The notes: a model not told the origin generated them from the letters alone. A stretch of DNA of 64,000 nucleotides from Rhodocyclaceae bacterium (GCA_016791115.1 JAEUNL010000043.1:1-64000), one strand, 5' to 3'; counted from the first letter of the stretch, positions 25,520-33,340 are shown. Made by a program: numbers and translations.

Positions 25520-26671
25520 TCAGGCGCCGGGTGCCGTCAGGTTTTCGAGCGCCGCCGCATAACGCGGCATCAGGTCGTCGGCGCGGCGCACGTTGAGGCC
25601 GAGGTCGCGCATCAGGCCGTCCTTCAGGCCGTAGACCCAGCCGTGCACCGTGAGCGGCTGCCCGCGGCGCCAGGCATCCTGCACGACCACCGTCTGGCAC
25701 AGGTTGGCGACCTGTTCGATGACGTTGAGTTCGCACAGGCGGTCGTGCGCTGCATCGGCTTCGAGCGCGTCGACGATCTCGCGATGCTTCACATGCACAT
25801 CCTGCACGTGGCGCAGCCAGAGGTCGACAAGGCCGACCCGCTCGCGCAGCAGTGCGGCGCGCACGCCGCCGCAGCCATAATGCCCGACCACCATGATGTG
25901 GCGCACCTTCAGCACGTCCACCGCGAACTGCACCACCGAAAGGCAGTTGAGGTCGGTGTGCACCACGACATTGGCGACGTTGCGATGCACGAATACCTCG
26001 CCCGGCAGCAGGCCGATGATCTGGTTGGCCGGCACGCGCGAATCGCTGCAGCCGATCCAGAGATACTGCGGCGCCTGCAGCTTCGAGAGCTTCTCGAAAA
26101 AACCGGGATCGACCTGGCGCATCTGTTGTGCCCAGGCGCGGTTGAAGTCGAACAGGTGGAACAGGTTCTCGCTGGCGACCTCTTCTTCCGACCAGTTCTC
26201 GAGATCGAGCGAAAGGAAGATGCTGCCTTCGATCGGCGTCGGGTAATAGGCCGGCGTTTCGGTGAAACCGAGCTCGCGGTAGAGCTTGACCGCCATGCGC
26301 ATCGCCGGCAGCGTGTCGAGGGTGATCCGGCGGTAGCCGAGTTCCTTTGCGGCACGGATGGCGGCGAGCACCAGCATGCGCCCGACGCCGAGGCCGCGCC
26401 GCGCCGGATCGACGTAGAGCCGCTTCATTTCGCAGATGCCTTCCGAGAAGCGACGCAGCCCGACGCAGCCCGCGGGCGCGCCATCCACCGTAGCGAAGTA
26501 CAGGCGCCCCTCCGGCGCGGCGTAGGCGCCGGGCAGCGAGGCCATCTCGTCGCCGAAGCCCTGGAAGCCGAGATCCACGCCGAGCCAGGCGGCGTAGTTG
26601 CGGAAGAACTGGCGCACATGGTCGAGTTCGACCGTGTCGCCGGAAGTCAGTACGCGAAGCTGTGTCGTCAT
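25520..26671 (-). CDS. GNAT acetyltransferase-beta carbonic anhydrase fusion
   Basis: 383 residues in one unbroken frame. Residues about 3-158 are a GNAT domain: CEMKRLYVDPARRGLGVGRM is the acetyl-CoA loop, and LDTLPAMRMAVKLYRELGF is the C-terminal GNAT helix. Residues about 165-360 are a complete beta-carbonic anhydrase: ENLFHLFDFNRAWAQQM, zinc ligands Cys208, His264 and Cys267 with the Asp210-Arg212 dyad in GCSDSRVPANQI and VGHYGCGGVRAA. All catalytic residues of the anhydrase are intact. The start MTTQLRVL fits a GNAT N-terminus. The link between acetylation and CO2 hydration is unknown. Confidence 0.87.
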   Translation of the reverse strand: MTTQLRVLTSGDTVELDHVRQFFRNYAAWLGVDLGFQGFGDEMASLPGAYAAPEGRLYFATVDGAPAGCVGLRRFSEGICEMKRLYVDPARRGLGVGRMLVLAAIRAAKELGYRRITLDTLPAMRMAVKLYRELGFTETPAYYPTPIEGSIFLSLDLENWSEEEVASENLFHLFDFNRAWAQQMRQVDPGFFEKLSKLQAPQYLWIGCSDSRVPANQIIGLLPGEVFVHRNVANVVVHTDLNCLSVVQFAVDVLKVRHIMVVGHYGCGGVRAALLRERVGLVDLWLRHVQDVHVKHREIVDALEADAAHDRLCELNVIEQVANLCQTVVVQDAWRRGQPLTVHGWVYGLKDGLMRDLGLNVRRADDLMPRYAAALENLTAPGA

Positions 26672-26742
26672 GCGCCGTCCGTGCCGTTTGCGATCCGGAC
26701 ATTTTGCCCGAACTCGCGCCCGATGCCGGACGCGGCGCAAAG

Positions 26743-27072
26743 TCAGCCGAAGACGCGCGCCTTGATGCGGTCGAGCAGGCTCAGGCCGGCCCACCAGCGC
26801 AGGCCGCAATCGAGGAACTGTTTGCCGACCGCCGTGAGCGCGAGGATGCGCGCACCGAACTCCGTCGTGCCGGATTCGGCGATGAAGCCGGCACGCATCA
26901 GGTAGCTGGCGATTGCCGGCTGCACCTGCTGGCCCAGGATCACCCAGCGCGTGCCGTAGCCGTCGTCGTCCCCGGCAAGCATGAGCATCGGATGGAGGTT
27001 GCCCATCAGCCGCAGCACCTGGAGCGTTTCCGCCCGGTGCGGGATCAGGATGTCCGCAGTTGCAGTCGTCAT
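26743..27072 (-). CDS. Hypothetical protein, 109 residues
   Basis: Not recognised. Soluble, no signal peptide or membrane segment. It reads as a small winged-helix-like fold (LQVLRLMGNLHPMLML, ASYLMRAGFIAESG, LALTAVGKQFLDCG), the last part resembling a wing followed by a recognition-type helix. GAGGTG about 11 bases upstream supports the start. It is 71 bp upstream of the GNAT-anhydrase gene, on the same strand. A DNA-binding role is only a guess. Confidence 0.6.
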   Translation of the reverse strand: MTTATADILIPHRAETLQVLRLMGNLHPMLMLAGDDDGYGTRWVILGQQVQPAIASYLMRAGFIAESGTTEFGARILALTAVGKQFLDCGLRWWAGLSLLDRIKARVFG

Positions 27073-27439
27073 GATGTCATTCGCACCTCGTGGCCGGTTG
27101 TCCGGATGGGCTTGCGTGATCGCCGCGGCGGTGTCCGCCCTTGTCCGACGCCACCGGCCGGCGCAGGTTCCGCCGGACCGCAAGATCTCACCCTTCAAGT
27201 ACCCTATCGGCTGCACTGCGACGCGCTTGAGCCCGCCCTGGACGACGGCCGACGCGCGGCCGCCCAGCCCGCCATATTCTGCGCAGTGCGACAATGGAGC
27301 ACGCCAGAACCGTCATGGATAAAGGCGTTCCAGCCAACATGCCGGGAACGCCTTTATCCATGCGCCCTCCAGGCCCATGCCCTTTCCGGGAACCTGCCGA
27401 CGCCGATTGCGGAGCGCCGCCAGGCGGTATCCTTGGCCC
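27073..27439. other. 367-bp divergent intergenic region
   Basis: No gene is supported. The middle carries a perfect 18-bp inverted repeat (next entry) and the right part resembles the dispersed repeat (ATCCATGCG and a CCCATGCCCTTTCCGGG block). It separates the small hypothetical gene (minus) from the thioredoxin-like gene (plus). Confidence 0.4.
27314..27362. repeat. Perfect 18-bp inverted repeat, 13-nt loop
   Basis: Arm CATGGATAAAGGCGTTCC (27314-27331) is exactly complementary to 27345-27362. The ends CATGGAT/ATCCATG match the core of the dispersed repeat family. There is no T-run, so a simple terminator is unlikely; a REP-like or transposable palindrome fits better. Confidence 0.65.
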
Positions 27440-27997
27440 ATGGCAGATCAGTCCTCGTCGACCGAACCCGCGGCACGCCGCGCCCGGCGCCCGCGCTGGC
27501 AGCGTTACGCGCTCGAGGCCGGGCTGTTCCTGCTGGTCTTCGGCGCCGTGCAGGCGTGGCATGCGCGCGACGTGCCGCGCGGCCCGGCGCCTGCATTCGC
27601 CGCGACGCTGGCCGGGGGCGGCCAGACCAGCCTGGCAGACTGGCGCGCCGCACATCCCGGCCGCGCGGTGGCGGTGTACTTCTGGGCGGACTGGTGCCCG
27701 ATCTGTCGCGCGCAGCAGGGCAGCATCGACGACCTGGGCCGCGACTGGCCGGTGCTGACAGTCGCGATGCAATCGGGCGACGGCGCGGCGGTGAGCCGCG
27801 TGCTGCGCGAGCGCGGGCTGAACTGGGCCGCGGCGGTGGACGCGGATGGCCGCATCGCGGCGCAATACGGCCTGCATGGCGTGCCGGCGCTGGCGATCAT
27901 CGACGCCCGCGGCGCGCTGCGCTCGATGGCGGTCGGCTACACCACCGAAGCCGGCATGCGGGCGCGGCTGTGGTGGGCGCAGCACGGCGGCGACTGA
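27440..27997 (+). CDS. Membrane-anchored thioredoxin-like disulfide oxidoreductase (TlpA/ScsD-like)
   Basis: 185 residues. A basic N-terminus (residues 1-25) and one membrane segment (YALEAGLFLLVFGAVQAW) anchor it; the thioredoxin domain follows in the periplasm. The redox motif is WCPIC in VYFWADWCPICRAQQG; the cis-Pro is in LHGVPALAIID. The WCPIC motif and short length resemble ScsD/TlpA proteins. Role: thiol-disulfide exchange on unknown periplasmic clients. The next gene starts 13 bp later. Confidence 0.85.
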   Translation: MADQSSSTEPAARRARRPRWQRYALEAGLFLLVFGAVQAWHARDVPRGPAPAFAATLAGGGQTSLADWRAAHPGRAVAVYFWADWCPICRAQQGSIDDLGRDWPVLTVAMQSGDGAAVSRVLRERGLNWAAAVDADGRIAAQYGLHGVPALAIIDARGALRSMAVGYTTEAGMRARLWWAQHGGD

Positions 27998-28010
27998 GGC
28001 CGGCAGCGCA

Positions 28011-28946
28011 ATGCAGACGATCAGCCTGATCGGTGGCGCACTTGGCATGCTGCTCGCCGCGGCGGCGCTGCGCGCCCTGCTGCATGGGGCAATTCGCGCC
28101 GGCCTCGCGGCGCCGCGCGTGGCGCACGATCGCACCCCGGCGGACATGGGCCTCGGCGCGACGCCTGTGCGCATCCCGACCGCAAACGGCCTGCTGTTGC
28201 ACGGCTGGCTGATCGACGTCTCCGACGACGGAGTCAATGCGTCGAAGGCCGGGCCGGATCCGGCGTCCGATGGCCTGGCGCGACGCCCCGCCGTCATCGT
28301 GCTGCATGGCTGGGGCGGCAATGCGGCGATGATGCTGCCGCTGGCGCCGGCGCTGCACGCGGCCGGTTACGCCGTGCTGCTGATCGACGCGCGCTGCCAC
28401 GGCGCGAGTGACGCCGACGATTTCGCCTCGCTGCCGCGCTTCGCCGAGGATGCCGAACACGCCTTCGACTGGCTCGCCCGGTTGCCGGGCATCGACGCGC
28501 GCCGCATCGCGCTGCTCGGCCATTCGGTCGGCGCCGGCGCGGTGCTGCTGGCGGCGTCACGCAAGCCCGGCGTCGGCGCGGTGGTCAGCGTCGCCGCGTT
28601 CTCGCACCCGGCAACGATGATGCGCCGCTGGCTTGCCGCGAAGCACATTCCGCTGCGTCCGCTCGGCAACTACATCCTGCGCTACGTGGAACGCACGATC
28701 GGCCACCGCTTCGACGACATCGCCCCGGAACATGCGATCGCGCGCGTGCGCTGCCCGGTGCTGCTGGTGCATGGCGCGGACGACGAGACCGTGCCGCTTT
28801 CCGAGGCGCACCGCATCCATGCCGCGCGCGGCCACGATGGCGTCGATCTGCGGGTGCTGCCGGGCGATCACGAGCGCTTCGCCGAGCCTGCGCGGCACCT
28901 CGCCGAGCTGGTCGACTTCCTGGATCGGGCGCTGGCGCGCCGCTGA
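28011..28946 (+). CDS. Alpha/beta hydrolase
   Basis: 311 residues. An N-terminal hydrophobic helix (about 4-30) may anchor it. The hydrolase fold shows the oxyanion region VIVLHGWGGNAAM, nucleophile Ser in LLGHSVGAGAV, acid in VHGADDETVP and catalytic His in LPGDHERF. It belongs to the BAAT/YqkD-like esterase-peptidase group. Substrate unknown. Follows the thioredoxin-like gene by 13 bp. Confidence 0.8.
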   Translation: MQTISLIGGALGMLLAAAALRALLHGAIRAGLAAPRVAHDRTPADMGLGATPVRIPTANGLLLHGWLIDVSDDGVNASKAGPDPASDGLARRPAVIVLHGWGGNAAMMLPLAPALHAAGYAVLLIDARCHGASDADDFASLPRFAEDAEHAFDWLARLPGIDARRIALLGHSVGAGAVLLAASRKPGVGAVVSVAAFSHPATMMRRWLAAKHIPLRPLGNYILRYVERTIGHRFDDIAPEHAIARVRCPVLLVHGADDETVPLSEAHRIHAARGHDGVDLRVLPGDHERFAEPARHLAELVDFLDRALARR

Positions 28947-28949
28947 GCG

Positions 28950-29795
28950 TCAGTGCGAAGCCGGCGCCGATCGGGCCGCTCGTACCGCCTCGAGCACACC
29001 GTCGGCGATTTTCGCGGCGCGCACTGCGATGCCGAAGCACGTCGCGCGTTCGCCTGCGGGATCGACCTCGACCACCTTCTTGCCGGCGAAAACCTCGGCG
29101 CCATCCGCAGCCAGCCCGCGCAGCACGCCGTCGAGCGGCGCCGCGCAAGCCACGCCGTCGAGTGTGCCGACGACCTCGCCGGCAACGACGCGCTGGCCGA
29201 TCGCGGCCGCGGTACGGAACACGCCGCCCTGCGCGGCATAGAGGTAACGATCGCGCCCGTGCCCCGCGATCTCGCGCGGCTTGCCGTCGTATTCGGTCGC
29301 CGTGCCGTCGAAGCGCACGCTGCCGAGCGCCGCGCCCCAGGCAGTTTCGATCACCGCATCGACATGTTCGTTGGCGACGAACCCCGGCCCGGCGCCGATG
29401 GTGAGCGGCGCCAAGCCACGCAACCGCGGCGCCGGCCCGCGTTTGCGCATGCGCGCGTCGACCAGCACAGCCGCGCGGGTGCGACGCAGGAGACCCTCGC
29501 CATCGAGTCCTGTCGCCACGATGCCGTCGCCATGGACGTGTCCGGCAGCATCGAGGCGCTCCGGCACGACGAAGCACGCCGTCACGCCGTCGAGCGTCGC
29601 GCTGCCGTCAAACCATGCGTCGGTAAAAGCCATGCCGCGCCGGATGTGCGCCGGGCGCGCACGGTCGGCCAGCACGGTCGCGAAACCGGCACGCCACAGC
29701 ACCAGCGCGATCGCCGAGCCGACATCGCCGCAGCCGAGTACCAGCGCGGTTCGCCCGCCCATCGGCGCGCGCGGCAGCGGTATTCCGCGATTCAA
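28950..29795 (-). CDS. yqeB: YqeB-type molybdenum-hydroxylase accessory protein (EF2563 family)
   Basis: 281 residues. It has an N-terminal Rossmann-type motif (ALVLGCGDVGSAIALVLWRAG), FTDAWFDGSATLDGV, VDARMRKRG, and a biotinyl/lipoyl-like segment (AAIGQRVVAGEVVGTLDGV, FAGKKVVEVDP). These are features of the EF2563/YqeB family linked to selenium-dependent molybdenum hydroxylases. No such hydroxylase is in the window; modBAC is 5 kb away. An internal ATG at residue 12 (MGGRTALV) is a possible start. Confidence 0.75.
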   Translation of the reverse strand: MNRGIPLPRAPMGGRTALVLGCGDVGSAIALVLWRAGFATVLADRARPAHIRRGMAFTDAWFDGSATLDGVTACFVVPERLDAAGHVHGDGIVATGLDGEGLLRRTRAAVLVDARMRKRGPAPRLRGLAPLTIGAGPGFVANEHVDAVIETAWGAALGSVRFDGTATEYDGKPREIAGHGRDRYLYAAQGGVFRTAAAIGQRVVAGEVVGTLDGVACAAPLDGVLRGLAADGAEVFAGKKVVEVDPAGERATCFGIAVRAAKIADGVLEAVRAARSAPASH

Positions 29796-29828
29796 CCCGT
29801 GACCCGGCCGATGGGCTGGAAGACGGCA

Positions 29829-30263
29829 TCAGGGCTGAGCGCCAGAGCCCGGCCCCATGCCCGGTCCTGGTCCCATGCCGCGGCGCATTCCCGGTCCCAT
29901 TCCCGGTCCCATTCCCGGTCCCATTCCCGGTCCCGGCCCCGGCCCCATGCCGCGCTGTCCGCGCATCATGTGGCGCCCGCCTGCAGGCGGTGCTTCCGGC
30001 AGCGTGATGCCGCGTTCCTTGGCGCGCGCCTGCATGGCCTGATGATGTTCGAGCCGCAACGCCTGCCGCTCTTCGGCAGTCTTCAGGCTGCGCATCTTGT
30101 TGCGGTATTCGAGCCGCTCTTCCTGCGTCATCAACTGGCTGCCGTAGATCGGCGCCGTTGCAGACTGCGGCTTCGCGGGCGTGGCGTCGGCCGCCGGCAG
30201 GTTCGCCGCCAGGGTTGCAAGCCAGACGCCGGCGAGCATCGGAACGATCTTTCGCATCGACAT
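29829..30263 (-). CDS. Secreted small protein with MGPG repeat tail
   Basis: 144 residues with a signal peptide (MSMRKIVPMLAGVWLATLAA) and a helical, charged middle (MTQEERLEYRNKMRSLKTAE followed by ERQALRLEHHQAMQARAKER). The tail is built of M-G-P-G repeats. AAAGGAC about eight bases upstream sets the start. The helical part resembles short periplasmic proteins common in Rhodocyclales, distantly like Spy/CpxP (metal- or stress-linked). The tail is encoded by a 12-bp tandem repeat, so length variation is likely. Confidence 0.7.
   Translation of the reverse strand: MSMRKIVPMLAGVWLATLAANLPAADATPAKPQSATAPIYGSQLMTQEERLEYRNKMRSLKTAEERQALRLEHHQAMQARAKERGITLPEAPPAGGRHMMRGQRGMGPGPGPGMGPGMGPGMGPGMRRGMGPGPGMGPGSGAQP
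29886..29940. repeat. 12-bp tandem repeat within the MGPG tail
   Basis: The unit ATTCCCGGTCCC is repeated about four times in a row, flanked by degenerate CCATGCCCGGTCC units. It encodes the GMGP tail on the minus strand. Confidence 0.75.
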
Positions 30264-30386
30264 GATCTTGTCCTTTCGCTTCGGGAAAGCGCGGCCCGAA
30301 TCCGCATCGTCAGTACGACCCTCCCCGCTATGGCGGGGCCGCACCGATTGTTCACGCCACCATTGTTGCCCGTTCGCGCCCGATTG

Positions 30387-30404
30387 GCTTGACGGGCGTC
30401 AAGC
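30387..30404. promoter_or_regulatory. Perfect CRP/FNR-geometry dyad upstream of the MGPG protein
   Basis: GCTTGAC-GGGC-GTCAAGC. The TTGAC-N4-GTCAA core has the geometry of FNR-family sites (TTGAT-N4-ATCAA). On the minus strand an AACAAT -10-like box follows about 22 bases after the core, the class-II spacing. It could instead be a hairpin ending the SHOCT gene, but there is no T-run. Confidence 0.4.
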
Positions 30405-30444
30405 AGCGGACGGCAGATCCGGAAAGGCGGCAAACCCGCCGGCC

Positions 30445-30545
30445 GCCGGCCTGCAACCCGCATCGGCAGGCGCTCGCAAAGCAGGCCGCCCCGCAAGGCG
30501 CATCTGCGGGACACTGCAGGCCGCCATGCCCTGGAACGACCGCCC
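30445..30545. repeat. Dispersed intergenic repeat, copy E (degenerate)
   Basis: GCCTGCAACCCGCATCGGCA (30449-30468) and a CTGCAGGCCGCCATGCCCTG block (30514-30533) match copies A and C. Confidence 0.5.
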
Positions 30546-30560
30546 GGCGCGCCCTGCAGG

Positions 30561-31196
30561 CTATCGTGCCTGAACGCGCGGTGTGCACATCCGGTTGATG
30601 TTGCGCGATTGGGCGCCCAAGGCCGGCCCGGCCATCGGAATCCACGTCGCGTTGCGGATGAAGAATTCGACCGCTTCCGGGTCGCAGCGGTTGGCGGCAA
30701 CCACATATTGCCCGGCGCCGCCGCCGCCGAGCGCGTAGCGCCCCACCGCACCGCCGCCGACGGCGACATTGCCGATCGCTGCGCCACCGAATGCGACAGC
30801 GCCGATCGCACCGCCGCCCGCTGCGAGCGCAAGACCGATCGCGAGGCCGCCGGCCGACACCACGCCCAACGCCACGCCGCCGAGGGCAACGATGCCGCGC
30901 GCAATGCCGCCGATCGCCAGCACCCCGGTGGCGACGTCGCCGACGGCGATCACAGCGCGCGCGTGGCCGCGCTGCTCACCGCGCTCGCGGTCCGGCCCGG
31001 TGGCGATGGCCCACAGCGGCAGGCCGGCGATGCGCGTGACGGATTGCCGGCGCACGCCGCTGCCGCGTCCCCATGCCTGCAACCCCGGCGCCGGTCCGGC
31101 GAGCAGCTTGCGCTTGGCCTGCTCGAACTCGTCCGGCGTCAGCGTGCCGCGGCGGCGCAGATCGGCAAGTTTCTGAAGTTCGTCGGCGAGGGACAT
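30561..31196 (-). CDS. SHOCT-domain protein with glycine/alanine repeat region
   Basis: 211 residues. It begins with a SHOCT motif (LADELQKLADLRRRGTLTPD followed by EFEQAKRKLL), then a basic linker, then about 85 residues of G-x-x-A/V-x-G hydrophobic repeats (GVLAIGGIARGIVALGGVAL and onward), ending in a Cys-containing tail. SHOCT segments usually mark oligomerisation or binding; the regular repeat suggests a solenoid or membrane-associated sheet. Function unknown. It starts eight bases after the Mut7-C gene stops, so the two form an operon. Confidence 0.7.
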   Translation of the reverse strand: MSLADELQKLADLRRRGTLTPDEFEQAKRKLLAGPAPGLQAWGRGSGVRRQSVTRIAGLPLWAIATGPDRERGEQRGHARAVIAVGDVATGVLAIGGIARGIVALGGVALGVVSAGGLAIGLALAAGGGAIGAVAFGGAAIGNVAVGGGAVGRYALGGGGAGQYVVAANRCDPEAVEFFIRNATWIPMAGPALGAQSRNINRMCTPRVQAR

Positions 31197-31204
31197 GCGC
31201 GGCA

Positions 31205-31951
31205 TTATGCGCCGCGACGAAGCAACGCATCGATCAACCCGCGCATCCGCTGCCAGTGCGAGCCCGGCCAATACACGCGGTCGCAGCGGCGGCAGAAAGT
31301 GAAGTGCTGGTGCCGCTCCCGCACCTTCGGCGGCAGGCGATCGAGCACGGCGGGTTTGTCCACCGCCTCCAGCGCGGCGTTGCATTCCATGCACAGGCTG
31401 AACGGGCTGGCGTGGCGCGCAAGGCCGAGCCGGTCGAACACCTCCTGCAACTGGCCGACGCTGTCGCGCGCGCGCAGGTAGCAGCCGCGGACGATGCCGC
31501 GGCGCTTGAGCAGCTCGCGGTCGCGCGTCAGCACGATGCGACCGCCGCGCGCGGCGAGCGCCTCGATTTCAGCGTCGCGGAAACAGTTGTCGTACAGCGT
31601 GTCGAAGCCGGCCATGCGCAGCAGGCGCGCAAGGCCGCCGAAATGCGCATCGGCGACAAAGCGCGGCGGACCTGGCACCGGTTCGCGCAAGCGCGCCAGC
31701 TCGCCGACGTCGAGGGATTCGAACCCGGGATAGACGGCGACGCGCTCGCCGTCGCGCAGCAGGTGCGCAAACCCGGCCGGTTGGCCGTCGACCAGCAGCA
31801 GTTCGATCTCGGTGTGCGGCACGCCGAGCGCCTCGACCATGTGCTTGACTGTTGCGTCGGGGGCGCACGTGGCATCGAACGTGCGCCCGCGCCGCGCCGG
31901 CGGCAGGAAGTCGTTCAGCGGCCCGTAGAACCGGAAGGCCGCCCGGGCCAT
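31205..31951 (-). CDS. Mut7-C RNase-domain protein with ubiquitin-like N-terminus
   Basis: 248 residues. Residues about 1-85 read as a ThiS/MoaD-like beta-grasp (AFRFYGPLNDFLPPARRGRT, ELLLVDGQPAGFAHLLRDGE). Residues about 90-245 are the Mut7-C domain (PIN-like), with RFVADAHFGGLARLLRMAGF, RDAEIEALAARGGRIVLTRD, and a zinc ribbon (CMEC ... CRRC). Family members are predicted RNases. It sits between the Hsp20 cluster and the SHOCT gene on the same strand. Confidence 0.82.
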   Translation of the reverse strand: MARAAFRFYGPLNDFLPPARRGRTFDATCAPDATVKHMVEALGVPHTEIELLLVDGQPAGFAHLLRDGERVAVYPGFESLDVGELARLREPVPGPPRFVADAHFGGLARLLRMAGFDTLYDNCFRDAEIEALAARGGRIVLTRDRELLKRRGIVRGCYLRARDSVGQLQEVFDRLGLARHASPFSLCMECNAALEAVDKPAVLDRLPPKVRERHQHFTFCRRCDRVYWPGSHWQRMRGLIDALLRRGA

Positions 31952-31974
31952 GTGTTGCGCGCCGCTCCGGAACG

Positions 31975-32481
31975 TCAGTCGACGCGGATGCTCACACCCC
32001 GCGGCTTCCCGCGGGCCGATTTCGGCATCTCGACGCGCAGCACCCCGTTGCGATAGGTGGCGCGCGCCTCTTCTGCCTGGATCGCCACCGGCAGCGGCAC
32101 CGTCCGGCGGAAACTGCCGTAAGCGCATTGCATGACGCGCCAGCGGCCCTCGGAGCTCTCGCGCTCGAAGCGCTTCTCGCCGCTGATCACCAGGGCGTCT
32201 TCGCGCACTTCGATGTCGATATCTTCCTTCGCCATGCCGGGCACTTCGAGGCGCACCACGACGCGCGTCTCGTCTTCGAACACGTCGCCGCCGAGCATTC
32301 CCCAGCCGCGGCCCGGCAACCGCGCACCCGCATCGATTTCGGCCTCGCCCGGCAGGTTGGTCTGCTCGCCGGGTTTGAAGCTCGTCAATGCACTGGCAGC
32401 GGAATCGCGCAGGTGGCGCCAGCCTTCGGCAAGGTTGTCCCACCAGGCGCCGACGTTCTCCTTCAGGTTCTCGAGTTTCAC
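31975..32481 (-). CDS. Hsp20 small heat-shock protein (third of three)
   Basis: 168 residues. The alpha-crystallin domain spans about residues 60-165 (RVVVRLEVPGMAKEDIDIEV, ALVISGEKRFERE, GSFRRTVPLP, YRNGVLRVEMPK). A helical, Trp-rich N-terminal arm (ENVGAWWDNLAEGWRHLRDS) differs from its two neighbours. AAGGAGG lies about seven bases before a GTG at 32481, which is taken as the start. An ATP-independent holdase that keeps unfolded proteins soluble. Confidence 0.87.
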   Translation of the reverse strand: MKLENLKENVGAWWDNLAEGWRHLRDSAASALTSFKPGEQTNLPGEAEIDAGARLPGRGWGMLGGDVFEDETRVVVRLEVPGMAKEDIDIEVREDALVISGEKRFERESSEGRWRVMQCAYGSFRRTVPLPVAIQAEEARATYRNGVLRVEMPKSARGKPRGVSIRVD

Positions 32482-32514
32482 CGTATCCTCCTTCACGGCG
32501 GCACGGCCGCCCGC

Positions 32515-32895
32515 TCACATCACCTTGATTTCGACCTTGCGCGGCTGGGCATGTTCCGCCTTGGGAATGCGCAGCTTGAGCACCCCATGCGCGAACTCGG
32601 CGTTGACCCGGTTCGGATCGAGCTCCTTCGACAAGGTGAAGACGCGGCGATAGCGCGGCAGGCCGACTTCGACGTGGCTCGCTTCCATGCCCTCGGGTAT
32701 GTCGAGCACGACCTCGCCCGCGATGGTCAGTGTGTCGGATTCGATCTGGATGTCGAGCCGCTCCCTGGGCACGCCAGGCAGGTCGGCATAGAGCGTGATG
32801 CCCGCGCTGTCCTCGATCACGTCGACCGGGGGCAGGATGGCGCCTTCGCCGGCTGCGCCGGCCGTCTGCTTGTTAACCGTGGTGGTCTCGTTCAT
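32515..32895 (-). CDS. Hsp20 small heat-shock protein (second of three)
   Basis: 126 residues, mostly alpha-crystallin domain: GITLYADLPGVPRERLDIQI, LTIAGEVVLDIPEG, YRRVFTLSKELDP and AHGVLKLRIPKAEHAQPR. Very short N-terminal arm. GGAGA precedes the ATG. It lies ten bases after the first Hsp20 gene, so the three form one transcript. Confidence 0.9.
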   Translation of the reverse strand: MNETTTVNKQTAGAAGEGAILPPVDVIEDSAGITLYADLPGVPRERLDIQIESDTLTIAGEVVLDIPEGMEASHVEVGLPRYRRVFTLSKELDPNRVNAEFAHGVLKLRIPKAEHAQPRKVEIKVM

Positions 32896-32905
32896 GGCCG
32901 TCTCC

Positions 32906-33340
32906 TCACTGGATTTCGATGCGCCGCGGCTGCGCGGCCTGCCTGCGCGCGATGCTGATGTGCAGCACGCCGTCGCGGTAGCGCGCCTGCACGTTGCCCG
33001 CGTCTGCGTCGTCGGGCAGCGTCACGACGCGGCGGAAGCGGCCCGCGAAACGTTCGTCGATGTGCGCGGTGGCCTTCTCCGGCGGCGGTTCGAGGCGCCG
33101 CTCGCCGGCAACGGTGAGCACGCCCTTCTCGATCTGCACGTCGAGCGTCGCCGGGTCGACACCCGGCGCGAAGGCGTAGATCTCCACCGACTTCGGCGTG
33201 CCGCCGACGTTCATTGCCGGATAGCCGCCGCGCGCAACGCCGCGGATGCTGGGAGAAAGGTCGAAGGCCTGCTGCATCTCGCGCTGCAGGCGGTCGAGTT
33301 CCGCGAACATGTCGCGCGGAAACAATGTGCGATAAACCAT
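32906..33340 (-). CDS. Hsp20 small heat-shock protein (first of three)
   Basis: 144 residues. N-terminal arm RTLFPRDMFAELDRLQREMQ is class-A-like; the alpha-crystallin domain follows (EIYAFAPGVDPATLDVQIEK, LTVAGERRLEPP, GRFRRVVTLPDDAD, YRDGVLHISIAR). Of two close ATGs, the one at 33340 is favoured because GGAGG is about eight bases upstream; it abuts the other ATG. A sigma-32 promoter precedes it. Confidence 0.9.
   Translation of the reverse strand: MVYRTLFPRDMFAELDRLQREMQQAFDLSPSIRGVARGGYPAMNVGGTPKSVEIYAFAPGVDPATLDVQIEKGVLTVAGERRLEPPPEKATAHIDERFAGRFRRVVTLPDDADAGNVQARYRDGVLHISIARRQAAQPRRIEIQ

Larger units (their letters stand above)
30264..30560. other. Intergenic region (297 bp) with dyad and repeat
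   Basis: No gene. It contains the TTGAC-N4-GTCAA dyad near 30390 and copy E of the dispersed repeat (both listed separately). Confidence 0.5.
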
